The notes: generated by a model not told the origin, from the sequence alone. Shown: positions 31,894 through 42,599, counted from the stretch's first letter. The stretch: DNA of 64,000 nt from Siphonodentalium dalli (GCA_032622095.1 CP136067.1:128747030-128811029), one strand, 5' to 3'. A program made the numbers and translations.

Positions 31894-32740
31894 GAATCTG
31901 TAGAACGATGCTCATGCTACTAGACCCAATGACGCTTAATACTAGCCTCATAAAGAACGAGAAACATGAATAGCCATAATATACAAGTACATACTACATG
32001 GAATCATTATTGTAGTAATAGACCGAATAATTATACAATGTCTCTTAATCCCATCCATATTGTATTGTAAACATGTACATATTGTCAATATTATTTATGT
32101 CACTTTTGTAGCAGACATAATATATTATCTACGATTTGCTAATAAATAGTATTAGGCCTATCTTATCTATATAATTATATATCATCGATCATGTCGAAAG
32201 AATAATATTTTAATATATTATTATATAGGATTGACTTTCCCCCACAGTCTAAGTCTGTCGATATTCAAAGGTACCACCAGAACTTTTGTATTAAATGCGT
32301 TAACTTAAGAGTTTCAATTTGAGGGGTTAATTCTTGAACTTGCAGGTGTGTAGGTCACCGTTCTTCGGCGAGCGTAACGGGAAGTGACAATCAACAGTTC
32401 TGTTATTTTTCTTTGATAGTGATGACACAAAGTCGTGTCGATTCCAATATGTCAAAAGAGCCGCCGTCTTTGTACATTGGTCGCGCGTGTCAAAATTGTA
32501 TCGGAGATCCGCCCTCAAAAATCGGCGACAGTCTCAGGGGCCCTTGAGGGGACTGAACTATTTAGAACAATACTATATATAAATATTTTAGGTTTTTTTC
32601 AAAACATATATATATACTATCTAAGTCTTAGATATTTATAAAAATTAGTTTATAAATATCCCGCTCCTATCGGCACAAAAATGCATTTTATATCAGGTTT
32701 TATTTGGACATTAATGTTTCTGGTCCGAACTTAACATGGT
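31894..32740. other. Intergenic DNA upstream of the RBM gene
   Basis: 31894-32310 is AT-rich with nothing recognised. 32330-32560 is distinctly richer in GC and CpG (GGTCGCGCGTG, TCGGCGACAG) and carries a minus-strand frame of about 60 codons without motifs. It could be a distal promoter or an old gene fragment. 32560-32740 is AT-rich again. Confidence 0.5.
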
Positions 32741-32951
32741 TTACAGCGAGCACATTCTTAACAAGCCACGCCTTACTGCTGAGAAACGCACGGAACTAAT
32801 TTGCATATCAAGGGACACGTGCTCGGAATTACTTTGACGCATGCGTAAATTATCAGAAAAGCAGATGATCAAAATACAGAGCTCCTGAAGTCAGCATGGA
32901 CGGCTGAAAGTTTTGTTTGGGAAACTTTGAAACTAAATTATTATTGTGAAA
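32741..32951 (+). promoter_or_regulatory. Probable promoter and 5' leader of the RBM gene
   Basis: Within 150 bp upstream of the ATG lie an octamer ATTTGCAT (32799-32806), an E-box CACGTG (32816-32821) and the palindrome ACGCATGCGT (32837-32846), which resembles an NRF1 site. No TATA box is seen at a sensible distance. An upstream ATG (32896) opens a three-codon frame ending TGA at 32907, in good context (AGCATGG). The transcription start is unknown. The motif clustering is observed; their use is inferred. Confidence 0.45.
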
Positions 32952-33632
32952 ATGGATTCCACAGCAGATCGTGGCATTGCAGGAGCTCCGAATGAGAGTG
33001 CTCTGTTAGAACTTCTTGATAAAAGTGGATATAGCATGGTTCAAGAGAATGGACAGAGAAAATTCGGAGGACCGCCTCCGATTTGGGAAGGGCCGGCGCC
33101 TCCCCGCGGGTGTGAGATATTTATTGGAAAGATTCCTAGAGATTGCTTCGAGGATGAACTTGTGCCAATTTTTCAAAGAATTGGTAAAATATATGAGTTA
33201 AGGCTGATGATGGATTTCAGTGGCACAAATCGTGGATATTGTTTCGTGATGTACACCTGTCGCGAAGACGCACAAAGAGCCGTCCGAGAATTGAACAATT
33301 TCGAAGTCAGAAAAGGCCGAATGATGGGAGTTTGTTTCTCCGTTGATAATTGCCGACTTTTTGTCGGTGCCATTCCCAAGACGAAAACTAGGTCTGAAAT
33401 AATGAGTGAAATGATGAAAGTTACCGAAGGTGTGGTGAACGTTATAGTATACCCTAGCGTATATGACAAAACCAAAAATCGAGGTTTCTGTTTCGTGGAA
33501 TATGAAACCCACAGAACAGCAGCTATGGCACGAAGAAAACTAATTCCTGGAAGGATTCAACTCTGGGGACATCAGATTGCTGTCGACTGGGCCGAACCAG
33601 AGTCTGAAGTCGGTGAAGAAGTCATGAAAGAA
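32952..33632 (+). CDS. RBM47-like: A1CF/RBM46/RBM47-type RNA-binding protein, exon 1 (RRM1 and RRM2)
   Basis: The start is ATG at 32952 (AAAATGG); an in-frame GTG six bases earlier is not used. This exon gives 227 codons ending ...EEVMKE, then donor GAA|GTACGA; the frame beyond it runs into a family-E MITE. Residues 25-53 hold the family's conserved leader ([18 protein letters not shown] and PPRGCE). RRM1 spans about 55-133 (RNP2 IFIGKI, RNP1 RGYCFVMY). RRM2 spans about 135-217 (RNP2 LFVGAI, RNP1 RGFCFVEY), closing with the signature [16 protein letters not shown]. Family members bind RNA in nucleus and cytoplasm. A1CF and RBM47 assist APOBEC1 editing and splicing; RBM46 acts in germ cells. 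The three vertebrate paralogues share these features, so the exact orthologue is not assigned. Protein identity is very secure. Confidence 0.95.
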
Positions 33633-33664
33633 GTACGACAATTATTTTATCATTTTGTTTTGTG

Positions 33665-34132
33665 TTTAAAGGTACTCAATCCGATTCGATGGTCCCCATA
33701 TCTGACATCAGATTCCAACAACAACAATTTTTTTAAAATGCCACTTCACTGTCTTCAGTTATCAGAATCGATTAATTGCCCAAAAGTAATGCTAACCACT
33801 GTCAACTATAGTATACAATTGCCCAAAACCTGTTATTTATCAACATTTTGGTCAACAAAATTTTGACGGTTTGTCGAATATCTGACACAAAAAAGCCACT
33901 TGATTTTAGAGTTGTCGATCTTCATCCGTAATTTGGTCAGAGAAATTCCTCTCGTCGACTGTTTACTGGGCCACTTAAAAATTAAAATAATAGATTTCAA
34001 ACATCGATATCTGATCACTCTGTGCTTTGATGGGTGGGTTCCTTGACTCGAATCAAATATTTTTTACCCCCGAAGCCAAGGAAATAGTAATTTGCGAGCG
34101 TTAATTCGGATTGAGTACCATTTAAAATGTTA
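33665..34132. mobile_element. Family-E MITE, best-preserved copy
   Basis: TTTAAAGGTACTCAATCCGA at the left and TCGGATTGAGTACC then ATTTAA at the right form a terminal inverted repeat of about 19 bp. It lies only 33 bp inside intron 1, close behind the donor of exon 1. This explains why the exon-1 reading frame appears to run on past the conserved domain. Confidence 0.8.
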
Positions 34133-34512
34133 ATTTATTCAATTTCAATTTCAAATTGAAATAAATGAAAGATACATGTATAATTTCTAAAATTTTAATT
34201 GTTATTTTTAGAGTCTAGAGAGAAAAAAAAACAATTGAATTTTTTTTTCTTTTTTTCAATAATTAAAATTTGAATTGGTAAGAATGCAGTCAGTTAATAC
34301 ATTATTACAGGTATGATTCTAGTCAACTGTTTCTTCAAACTACGCCTACGGGCTATAAAATTAAGAACATCGACAATCAAGAATCTATCTTACCCCTCCC
34401 CCTCCTGCCCTGGCCGGAACCAATGGACAAATAATTGAATAGTGCCGATATAAATGAGCTGATAACATCACCATGGCATTATCAGTCCTACACATCATTT
34501 CATGTGACATGT
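34133..34512. other. AT-rich intron sequence
   Basis: Low-complexity A/T-rich sequence (about 34140-34280), then unassigned DNA. No gene recognised. Confidence 0.5.
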
Positions 34513-34640
34513 CAGCCCTCTTAATTCAGATTGTTTGGCTTCGGCAATTCGCTACGGCAACCCTTTGCGTGGCCTAGTTTGCTTCAGTACTAGTAAACTG
34601 CTTCGGCATTGCTGATTGCTGTGGCCAATTATGAGGGCTG
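34513..34640. mobile_element. 'CAGCCCTC' hairpin MITE
   Basis: CAGCCCTCTTAATTCAGATT at the left; AATTATGAGGGCTG at the right. The body folds through GTTTGGCTTCGGCAAT and GCTTCGGCATTGCTGATTGC. CATGT lies directly outside both ends. Copies at 48817-48931 and 56058-56179 have 6-bp duplications. Non-coding. Confidence 0.7.
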
Positions 34641-35410
34641 CATGTTGACGTCACATTGAATGTCAGCCCTGGGAATTAGCCTAGGCATTGTAAGCAATAG
34701 GCAATGCCTAGGTAAAAAGCAGAGGCAACTCAGTTTGCTAGGCAAAATTATTTCATTGGGCTATTAAAATTTCATTGTGTCAATCAGAGATAAAACCTGT
34801 TTTAAATAGCCAAAATGACTTCCATTCACTCTTACCTGTATCTATTACTAGTACCGGTATATATTTTGGAACTTTTTTCTGTCTGTATGTACCTTAAAAT
34901 GGGGTGACCAACGTGGTTACTTTGCCACGTCACTGAGAAAAAGATATGTATTATTAACAGCTCATTACCAATAACTAGATAGCAAAATGTTTAATATGTA
35001 CTAATGATTTTACAAGTTTACGACTTGCTGTTTGATTGACAATAATCCAGAGTAAAGTTCACAAATGATGGCTTGAAAAAATCAATATGCATAGATATCT
35101 GATAGAGTATTGAAGAAACTCTTCAATTATTAATTTTCTCTGTACCAAGAAGTTTATCTGATTTATTCACAGAAGTGAACTTCAAAGTATAGTTAAATAA
35201 TTGAAACTTACTTGCTTTGATACAATATTAAAATTCTAGGAATTCCACGTGGCCTTGACCCGTGCATTCTTGTTTTACTTTCGCTTTCAATATTTTCTTC
35301 CAGTCGCAGACACATCTTCAATCTTCTGTGATTGCTTGGATTTTACTCAGAATAACAAAACAAACACACCAAAATTATTTTATTGTGATAGCCTTTATAA
35401 ATATCTGTAC
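34641..35410. other. Unassigned intron sequence
   Basis: Around 34665-34790 an inverted motif (TAGCCTAGGCATTG and CAATGCCTAGGTAAAA) resembles tips of the 56987-57403 family. The rest has no recognised feature. A minus-strand donor-like site near 35220 has no convincing exon. Confidence 0.45.
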
Positions 35411-35800
35411 TACTCTTGAGTGCCTAATAAAAGTACAGGGTGGAATAATAGTACAGGTTGGAAAATGTCGCGTAACTGAATAATAGTACAGGGCGGAATA
35501 AACGAACAGACTGGAAATATTAGTACCATACATCCCGACAAAACGCACCATCTGACTGGTTTACTGATGCCATGTGACAGAAATAGTTTTGATGGATAGC
35601 CAGGTCTGTGAATCTACAGTGTGCTGATCACTGTCAACAATCAGAGTTCATTTATCTATGAATAACACAATTTAAGATTGGTGAATTATTTCTTTTGGTT
35701 AATTTAATAAACGTACAGGACCAAATAACGATCGTACAGGTGGGAATTTTACCTCGATTTTAATAATCGTACATGTATGTTTATTAGGCACTCGAGAGTA
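35411..35800. mobile_element. TA-flanked MITE, family H relative
   Basis: TACTCTTGAGTGCCTAATAA at the left and TTATTAGGCACTCGAGAGTA at the right. The interior has direct AATAATAGTACAGG subunits near both ends. Its tips parallel those of the 38982 and 47872 elements (CTCTTGGGCTCCAAATAAA), so it belongs to the same superfamily but a different subfamily. Confidence 0.7.
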
Positions 35801-36869
35801 AGGCAGGCTTTCCGCTAGGTTTTGGGGAACGGGTCCTGTATCCGCCGAGGGGAAAATGCAGTCAATGTTTTCAATGTCGTGGAAACACTAGTGGACCTAC
35901 ATGTACTTGTGTTGTATCGGCCAATAGAAGAAAAAGAGAGTAGATTTGCTGATCGTTTTGCATCCATTTTCTACCTAAGTTACTATGCTATCAACCGCAA
36001 TAACTTTAAAACATAGAAAATTTATTAGATAAATTGCTGTATACGGAAACACGCCCGTTGAAGTTAAACGACCACTATTCAAGACTCGGCAGAAAGTTCG
36101 GATGCATAACGTACCGGAATATAACATGATTAAATTATCGGCGGTCATTTTTCGTAACCTAACCGCAGCAACGTAACCAGCGGACTCCAAATCATGTGTT
36201 CTAGCGATGTCGGTTTTGATCACTTCGTCAGTTCGTGTTAGATCAGTCAGAGTGTGTATTCTCGCTAGAACCCTAACCCTAACCCTAATCAAATAAAGTT
36301 GTCAACTATTTAAATTTCTTAGTATTGTCCCAACGAAATTGAGAAGTTAACATCTTTATACCTGTATACATATGGAATATGTCCTGTGGTATGACAGAAG
36401 GGGAAAATTGGCTGGGGGAATGGGGCCCAAAAAGGGATCCCCTGCCACCGTAGCGTGAAACCCTGAATAAGGATGAGTAATGGCTGTGACGTCATGATAT
36501 TATAAATAGTTTTGTATTGTGCGATGTGATATGGTTGTGTTTGAGCGTAACTGATAAATGAGAGGTGTTTTAACCCACCATGGTTGATATACATGTACTA
36601 AATATATTAACAGCCTGATCGGTCGAGGGTTTCCCTCCCCTTAAAATTTGAATTTAAAATAAACAAAATGTTTTAAATAAAATTTAATTTAATTATTGGA
36701 GGTTTTTAGATTGAACTGCTGACTCAATATAACATTTAACAAACAAAAAATTTGAATTTAAACAAAAAAAATATAATTAAAAATAACAAACGCCGTTACA
36801 ACATCTTCCAGGGAACCCCTACTCACCATACCAAATTTGATCTGAAAATCGCTAACAGACAGATCCTAC
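35801..36869. other. Unassigned intron sequence with a short telomere-like run
   Basis: 35800-36270 is of average GC and carries no recognised repeat. AACCCTAACCCTAACCCTAA at 36269-36288 is three and a third telomere-type units, too few to mean more than chance or an old repair scar. 36600-36860 is AT-rich and ends with CTAACAGACAGATCCTACTC, a tail typical of tandem-core elements. Confidence 0.5.
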
Positions 36870-37620
36870 TCTTTTTATGTTTACCCATACCATAGTATGG
36901 TAAACATAGTGTCGTTGTCCGGATTGACCACTCGTCGTTCGTCCGTCTGTCTGTCTGTCTGTAGACACTTTACGAGTAATGCGATAACTCAAACATTTTT
37001 TAATCGATCGGAACCAAATTTTTTATATGGGTTTCTCAGCCCAAAATACAGATCGAGTTCGACTTTGGGTTTGATCCGAGTTTTTGTTACAGAGTTATGG
37101 CCCTTTTTCAACTTATAATTCACGCATTCTGCCATAACTCAAACTCAAGTTCGAATATGGGTTTGATCCGATTAATTTTAACCCTTTACCCAACAAACCG
37201 GCCAAAACCGGCCAAATAAAGCTTCAACAGCCTAAAATATCTTCGGTCTGTCTCAATAGAACCATACAAATATGGATATCATTGGAACCGGCTCCTTGAC
37301 CACATTGTGATAGTTACAGTTATGCCCTGTGCCAATGCATTCTCTTATATATGCGAGTCGACCATAGGTCGCCTCGCATATATAAGAGAATGCATTGGCC
37401 TAAACAAAATCTTTTTTTAACACTTTTTACCATTTTTTCTTACATTCTTTAACAATTTTATAATTTTTAATGTGTTAAGCCAATGCATTCTCTTATATAT
37501 GCGAGGCGACCTATGGTCGACTCGCATATATAAGGGAATGCATTGGCACAGGGCCGTTCTGTTGGGTAAAGGGTTAAAGGAGTTTACTAGTATATGACCC
37601 TTTTTCGAGAAAAAAAATTT
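36870..37620 (+). mobile_element. Helentron/pearl-like element interrupted by a piggyBac-type element
   Basis: It opens with the small palindrome ACCATAGTATGGT and a GTCTGTCTGTCTG run. One full and one partial core unit follow (ACAGAGTTATGGCCCTTTTT, GTTCGAATATGGGTTTGATC). Then TTAA at 37178 begins the inserted element 37178-37577, after which AGGAGTTTACTAGTATATGA continues the host repeat. Confidence 0.6.
37178..37577 (+). mobile_element. piggyBac-type non-autonomous element, second copy
   Basis: The same 14-bp termini (CCCTTTACCCAACA) and TTAA flanks as 4878-5284. The two copies differ at only a few positions plus one short deletion in the linker. The insertion interrupts a tandem-core element at TTAA. 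The near identity of copies 32 kb apart argues for recent transposition or ongoing homogenisation. Confidence 0.85.
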
Positions 37621-38007
37621 GATTTTTTTTAGATTTAGCTCCTTGCTAAATTTAGCATATACAAATATTAAATTTTGTTTGAACTTTAATAACAATAGAA
37701 AAAAATTTAAATAATAAAAAAAAATTTGACACATCATTTATTTTAGTTTTATACAATTAATTAGGTGTGATATCCTGTTTTGAAAATATGAAGATTTTAT
37801 TGCAATAGTTTCATGTAATATAATGATATCAATAAATTACCATGTGATCATCCAACATCCAGAATATATGAGAGGATATTTTATAGATGTTGTCATTCAA
37901 AGTGATATGCAAAACAAGAGCCCATTTATTAGCTCAACTTACTTTTGTAAGTTTGAGCTATTGCCATGGCTTGGCGTCCGTCGTCCGTGTGTGCGTGTGT
38001 CCGTCAA

Positions 38008-40545
38008 CAATTTCCTTTGGCGCGGGCTACAGGTCGTACCTTTGGTCTGATCTTTATGAAATTTTGCATGAATGTTGACATTGACATGTAGATGGGAACG
38101 AGTCATTTTGGGATCATTCGGCCAAAAAACATGGCCGCTGGTGGCCATCTTGGATTTCAAAATTAAATCCATTGGCGCGGGCTACAGGTCGTACTGTTCG
38201 TTTGATCATCATGAAATTTGTCATGGATGTTAATATTGACATGTAGATGGGAACGAGTCATTTTGGGGTCGCTCGCCGCTCGGCCAAAAAACATGGGCGT
38301 CAGCAGCCATCTTGGATTTTACTCTTTGCATGACTAAATCATTTGGCGCCGGCTACAGGTCGTAGTTTTGATCGGAACTTCAAGAAATTTGTCATGGATG
38401 TTAACAATGACATGTAGATGGGAACGAGTGATTTTGGGGTTGTTCGCCCAAAAAACATGGCCGCCAGCAGCCATCTTGGATTTTACTCTTTGCATGACTA
38501 AATCCTTTGGCGCGGGCTACAGGTCGTACCTTTGGTCTGATCTTTATGAAATTTGTCAAGAATGTTGACATTGACATGTAGATGGGAACGAGTCATTTTG
38601 GGGTCATTTGGCCAAAAAACATGGCCGCTGGTGGCCATTTTGGATTTCAAAATTCAATCCATTGGCGCGGGCTACAGGTCGTACTGTTCGTCTGATCATT
38701 ATGAAATTTGTCATGGATGTTAATATTGACATGTAGATGGGAACGAGTCATTTTGGGGTCGTTCGGCCAAAAAACATGGCCGCTGGCAGCCATCTTGGAT
38801 TTTACTCTTTGCATGACTAAATCCTTTGGAGCATGCTACAGGTCGTAGTTTTGATCAGAACTTCATGAAATTTGTCATGGATGTTAACAATGACATGTAG
38901 ATGGGAACGAGTGATTTTGGGGTTGTTCGGCCAAAAAACATGGCCGCCAGCAGCCATCATGGATTTTACTCTTTGCATGACTACTCTTGGGCTCCAAATA
39001 AACATGCATGCACGTTTATTATTTTCTTGGGAAATTCCCCCCCTGCACAGTGCTTATTTGGGTCTGCACGTTTATTAATTTTGAGGCTATGAAAATTTAA
39101 ATCAGCACAAACTCAAGATTTCTATATGATACCAAAATAATGAGTTATATCTTTATGCATGTACATACTAGTATTCAAATATATGACACACATGTGAACA
39201 TTGAAATACTGAATAAAACACCACATGACACATACCGTACTATGTTGATTCCTATACTTGACCTACCGGTACACGAACTGTAAAAATAATATGTTTAACA
39301 GTTGATGTTTTGCTCAGAGTTTCCCCTGCACTATTATTTGGGTCTGCACTTTTATTAACTTTCAATGGAATTCCCCCCCTGCACTATTATTGGGGCCTGC
39401 ACTTTTATTTGGAGCCCGAGAGTAAATCCTTTGGCGCGGGCTACAGGTCGTACCTATGGTCTGATCTTTATGAATTTTGTCATGAATGTTGACATTGACG
39501 TATGTAGATGGGAACGAGTCATTTTGGGGTCATTCGGCCAAAAAACATGGCCGCTGGTGGCCATTTTGGATTTCAAAATTCAATCCATTGGCGCGGGCTA
39601 CAGGTCGTGCTGTTCGTCTGATCATCATGAAATTTTGTCATGGATGTTAATATTGACATGTAGATGGGAACGAGTGATTGTGGGGTCGTTCAGCCAAAAA
39701 ACATGGCCGCCAGCAGCCATCTTGGATTTTACTCTTTGCATAACTAAATTCTTTGGCGCGGGCTACAGGTTGTAGCTTTGGTCAGAACTTCATGAAATTT
39801 GTCAGGGATGTTAACAATGACATGTAGATGGGAACGAGTGATTTTGGGGTCGTTCGGCCAAAAAACATGGCCGTCAGCAGCCATCTTGGATTTTACTCTT
39901 TCAATGACTAAATCCTTTGGCGCGGGTTACAGGTCGTACCTTTGGTCTGACCTTTATCAAATTTGTCATGAATATTGATATTGACATGTATATGGGAATG
40001 AGTCATTTTGGGGTCATACGGTCAAAAAACATGGCCGCTGGCAGCCATCTTGGATTTCAAAATTCAATCCATTGGCACGGGCTACAGGTCGTACTGTTTG
40101 TCTGATCATCATGATATTTATCATGGATGTTAATATTAACATGTAGATGGGAACGAGTCATTTTGGGGTCGTTTGGCTAAAAAACATGTCCGCCAGCAGC
40201 CATATTGGATTTTACTCTTTGCATGAATAAATCCTTTGGTGCGGGCTACAGGTCGTAGCTTTGGTCGGAACTTCAAGAAATTTGTCATGTATGTTAACAA
40301 TGACATGTAGATGGGAAACGAGTGATTTTGGGGTCGTTCAGCCGAAAAACATGGCCGCCAGCAGCCATCTTGGATTTTACTCTTTGCATGACTAAATCCA
40401 TTGGCACAGGCTACAGGTCATACCTTTGATCAGATTATTATGAGATTTGTAAAGGCTGTAGATGGGAACAAGTCATTTTGGGGTAATTTGGAAAAAAACA
40501 TGGCTGCCGGTGGCCATTTTAGAATTTACTCTTTGCATCAATAAA
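38008..40545 (+). repeat. Three-monomer higher-order repeat, about 485 bp x 4
   Basis: Type A has CCTTTGGTCTGATCTTTATG and ends GGATTTCAAAATTCA. Type B has CTGTTCGTCTGATCATCATG. Type C has TTTTGATCAGAACTTCATG and GTTAACAATGACATG. B and C end TTTTACTCTTTGCATGACTAA. Starts (GGGCTACAGG): A 38026, B 38176, C 38346, A 38511, B 38663, C 38830, A 39435, B 39593, C 39761, A 39923, B 40078, C 40244, A 40404. The order A-B-C holds for four rounds, then the array decays. Confidence 0.85.
38982..39424 (+). mobile_element. Family-H MITE inside the higher-order repeat
   Basis: The tips CTCTTGGGCTCCAAATAAA and TTTGGAGCCCGAGAG are flanked by TA on both sides. Neighbouring monomers read GCATGACTAAATCC at this position, while here GCATGAC-TA and TA-AATCC flank the element, so the duplicated target is exactly TA. 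The interior has GCACGTTTATT and GCACTTTTATT subunits at each end. A copy in the opposite orientation is at 47872-48290. Confidence 0.85.
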
Positions 40546-40718
40546 TCCTTTGTCGCACCATAATCACCACATCCCTGATCCGATCATTATGAAACCTGTT
40601 ATGAATGTTGATATTGACATGAACATCTAGTCTTACTTAGACATTTCAATTAGCACTTTTCCTATTCCTCCATTTACTGTCGACCATTAAATTATTCCCC
40701 TACCTAAGTTGAGCTACA

Positions 40719-41285
40719 GTGTCATTGACACTTTCATTACAGTTAAACTTATTGTCTGAATATTTCCCTCCAATAAATAGGACTTCTGCTCTTGTATAGG
40801 TACCGTATCTGTATTATGTTTCCTGAATATCCATCTGATCCAGATGAGTAAATAGACCATTCCAATGTAAACTTTTATAACTGTGTAAGAAAATCCATTT
40901 AGTCTTGAAAGGGTTAAATACATGGGACATGGGTATGCTGCAAGCATTATGACATACCAGTATGCATACAGGTACAGTAATGCTCTAAGTAATGGGACAA
41001 ACACTGGGAAGTATATATAGTCTCAAATTAACATTGTTTTTAGTTACTATTTCCCAACTGGGAAGTTACTAAATTCCCTAATTTGCAGAAGATAAAATGC
41101 ATAATCGAGGTGATATTAATGGGTGAACATCACCAACTTCAACTGGGGAGATTCAATCTTAAGGTCTCCCAAAGCAGAATGAGGACCTCAGAGGGTGAAT
41201 ATGGTGATGCTAGCCCACCTGCAGGAGAGCATCACTAAATTCACTCTCTGGAAATGAAAGACACACTATTTGCAGGCTTACCTTG
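40719..41285. mobile_element. Truncated family-C MITE and a family-A copy
   Basis: 40735-40917 is the right two-thirds of family C in reverse (AACTTATTGTCTGAATATTT ... GAAAATCCATTTAGTC, then GAAAGGGTTAA). 40996-41285 is a family-A unit: spacer motifs (TTTGCAGAAGATAAAATGCA) followed by a hairpin with GAGGACCTCAGAGGGTGAAT. Short unassigned DNA separates them. Confidence 0.6.
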
Positions 41286-41726
41286 GAGAATGGCTTGTTT
41301 TATTTCACCCTGTTCTATTTTACCCTGGAGTGAATGGACAGGCCATGTGTTTCATATGGTGACATAATGGTCGCATGGCTGTTGACATTTTGATAATATC
41401 CATAGTTACTTGAGTGTCCGGCCCAGTGTAGTTCAAATACTTCCGAGAAATTCTAGCTAAATTGACAAACTACTTGTGGTCGATGACAGTTTGTTAGGGC
41501 CAGAGTTAAAAATATCTTTGTTTTCCCTGCTCTTACCGGTATCAAAGACTTCATGAATGAGTAGGTCCATGTATATGTATGGTAGGCAATTCCCCCCCCC
41601 AATCCCTACTTGTCAGGGCTTAAAATCTAACGAGAATCAGAATAATTTATTTGATTCTAGCAAAAGAAGCTGACTCTCTGTAGAAATGCTTTCTTTTGAT
41701 TCCCGTAAAATGTTATGGATTTTTAA
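41286..41726. other. Unassigned intron DNA with a 'CAGGGCTTAAAATC' end
   Basis: Mostly unassigned. From 41625 CAGGGCTTAAAATCTAACGA then GAATCAGAATAATTT matches one end of a small repeat also seen at 47030-47090 and 54752-54895. No matching opposite end was found here. Confidence 0.5.
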
Positions 41727-42193
41727 GGTACTCAATCCGAACAGATGGTCCCCATATCATCAAGTTACAACAACAACAAAATTTCTTAAAAATACGCTTT
41801 TATAGTTATCAGAACCAATTAATTACAACAAAATAATGCTAACCACTGTCAACTATGGTATAAAATTTCCCAAAACGTGTTATTTATCAACATTCAACGA
41901 AATATGGCCATATTATCACTTGAATATCACAAAATTTGGCCATATTACCACTTGATTTTAGAGTTATCCTAACTTATCCATCTTCTGCAATTTTGTCCGA
42001 GACTGTCACCTTGACAAATTTTTTCCAGGCCACAAATAAGTACATATCTCAAGAAATAACAAATTTCCAAAATCACTATCTGATAACTCTGAGCTTTGAT
42101 GGGTGGGTTCCTTGACTCGAATCAAATATGTTTTTACCCCCGAAGCCATAGAAATAGTAATTTGTGAGCGTTTCAGATTATGCATCTTTGAGG
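41727..42193. mobile_element. Family-E MITE
   Basis: TTTTAAGGTACTCAATCCGA at the left; the right end is decayed (TTTCAGATTATGCATCTTTGA). An internal duplication of AAATATGGCCATATTATCAC gives this copy extra length. Confidence 0.7.
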
Positions 42194-42226
42194 CTTGCTT
42201 GTACAAGTTGTCATGAATAGACCTGT

Positions 42227-42474
42227 TTAGCCCTTTGAGTGCCAGGTCCGATTTTTGTATCAACCCATATACCCTGTGACAATGCATTCTCTTATATATG
42301 CGAGTGGACCATAGGTCGCCTCGCATATATAAGAGAATGCATTGGCCTAACAATTTTTTAATTTTTATTTTTACAATTTTTTACAATTTTAATAATTTAT
42401 TCTTATATTCTTTAACAGACTTATTTTGTAGGTTTAGGGCCGATGAGATCGGCCCCTGGCACTCAAAGGGTTAA
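42227..42474. mobile_element. TTAA-type MITE ('CCCTTTGAGTGCCA') with one family-B hairpin
   Basis: TTAG|CCCTTTGAGTGCCA at the left and TGGCACTCAAAGGG|TTAA at the right, so one TTAA has mutated. The left interior CCGATTTTTGTATCAACCCA matches the 49216 palindrome. A complete family-B hairpin (42275-42345) follows. Its termini differ from those of the two other hairpin-bearing TTAA families. Confidence 0.75.
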
Positions 42475-42599
42475 GCAAAAATTAAATTAAATATCTGGTT
42501 GGGGTCAGACAAATATATCAAGTCAGACAAAATAACATTTATGGTCAGTATGTACATGTACATGTAGGCTCTAAATATTATATTTGAAAAAAATGGTAC

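Larger units (their letters stand above)
37930..40718 (+). mobile_element. Pearl/Helentron-like element with a higher-order tandem core
   Basis: The left end TAGCTCAACTTACTTTTG then GAGCTATTGCCATGGCTTGG is echoed by ACCTAAGTTGAGCTA at the right (40703-40717). The core holds 13 or more monomers of about 150-165 bp. Each contains GGGCTACAGGTCGT, GACATGTAGATGGGAACGAG and AAAAACATGGCCGCC. Monomers of three types repeat in fixed order. Tandem cores of about 160 bp between short ends match bivalve pearl elements. A TA-flanked element interrupts it at 38982-39424. No endonuclease or helicase frame. Confidence 0.7.

Noticed and set aside
32946-32951. GTG-AAA start six bases before the ATG of the RBM gene
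   Set aside because: Non-ATG initiation is unnecessary, since ATG at 32952 has good context and gives a normal family-type N terminus.
33633-33866. Extension of the RBM exon-1 frame by about 78 codons
   Set aside because: The conserved junction to RRM3 requires splicing at 33632, and the extension translates a family-E MITE.
36269-36288. Interstitial telomeric repeat
   Set aside because: Only about three CCCTAA units; too short to indicate a fusion or telomere.
38368-40105. Frames encoding repeated WERVILG...KTWPPAAILDF
   Set aside because: They are translations of the 160-bp tandem monomer; the same phrase recurs in several frames and is broken by every indel.
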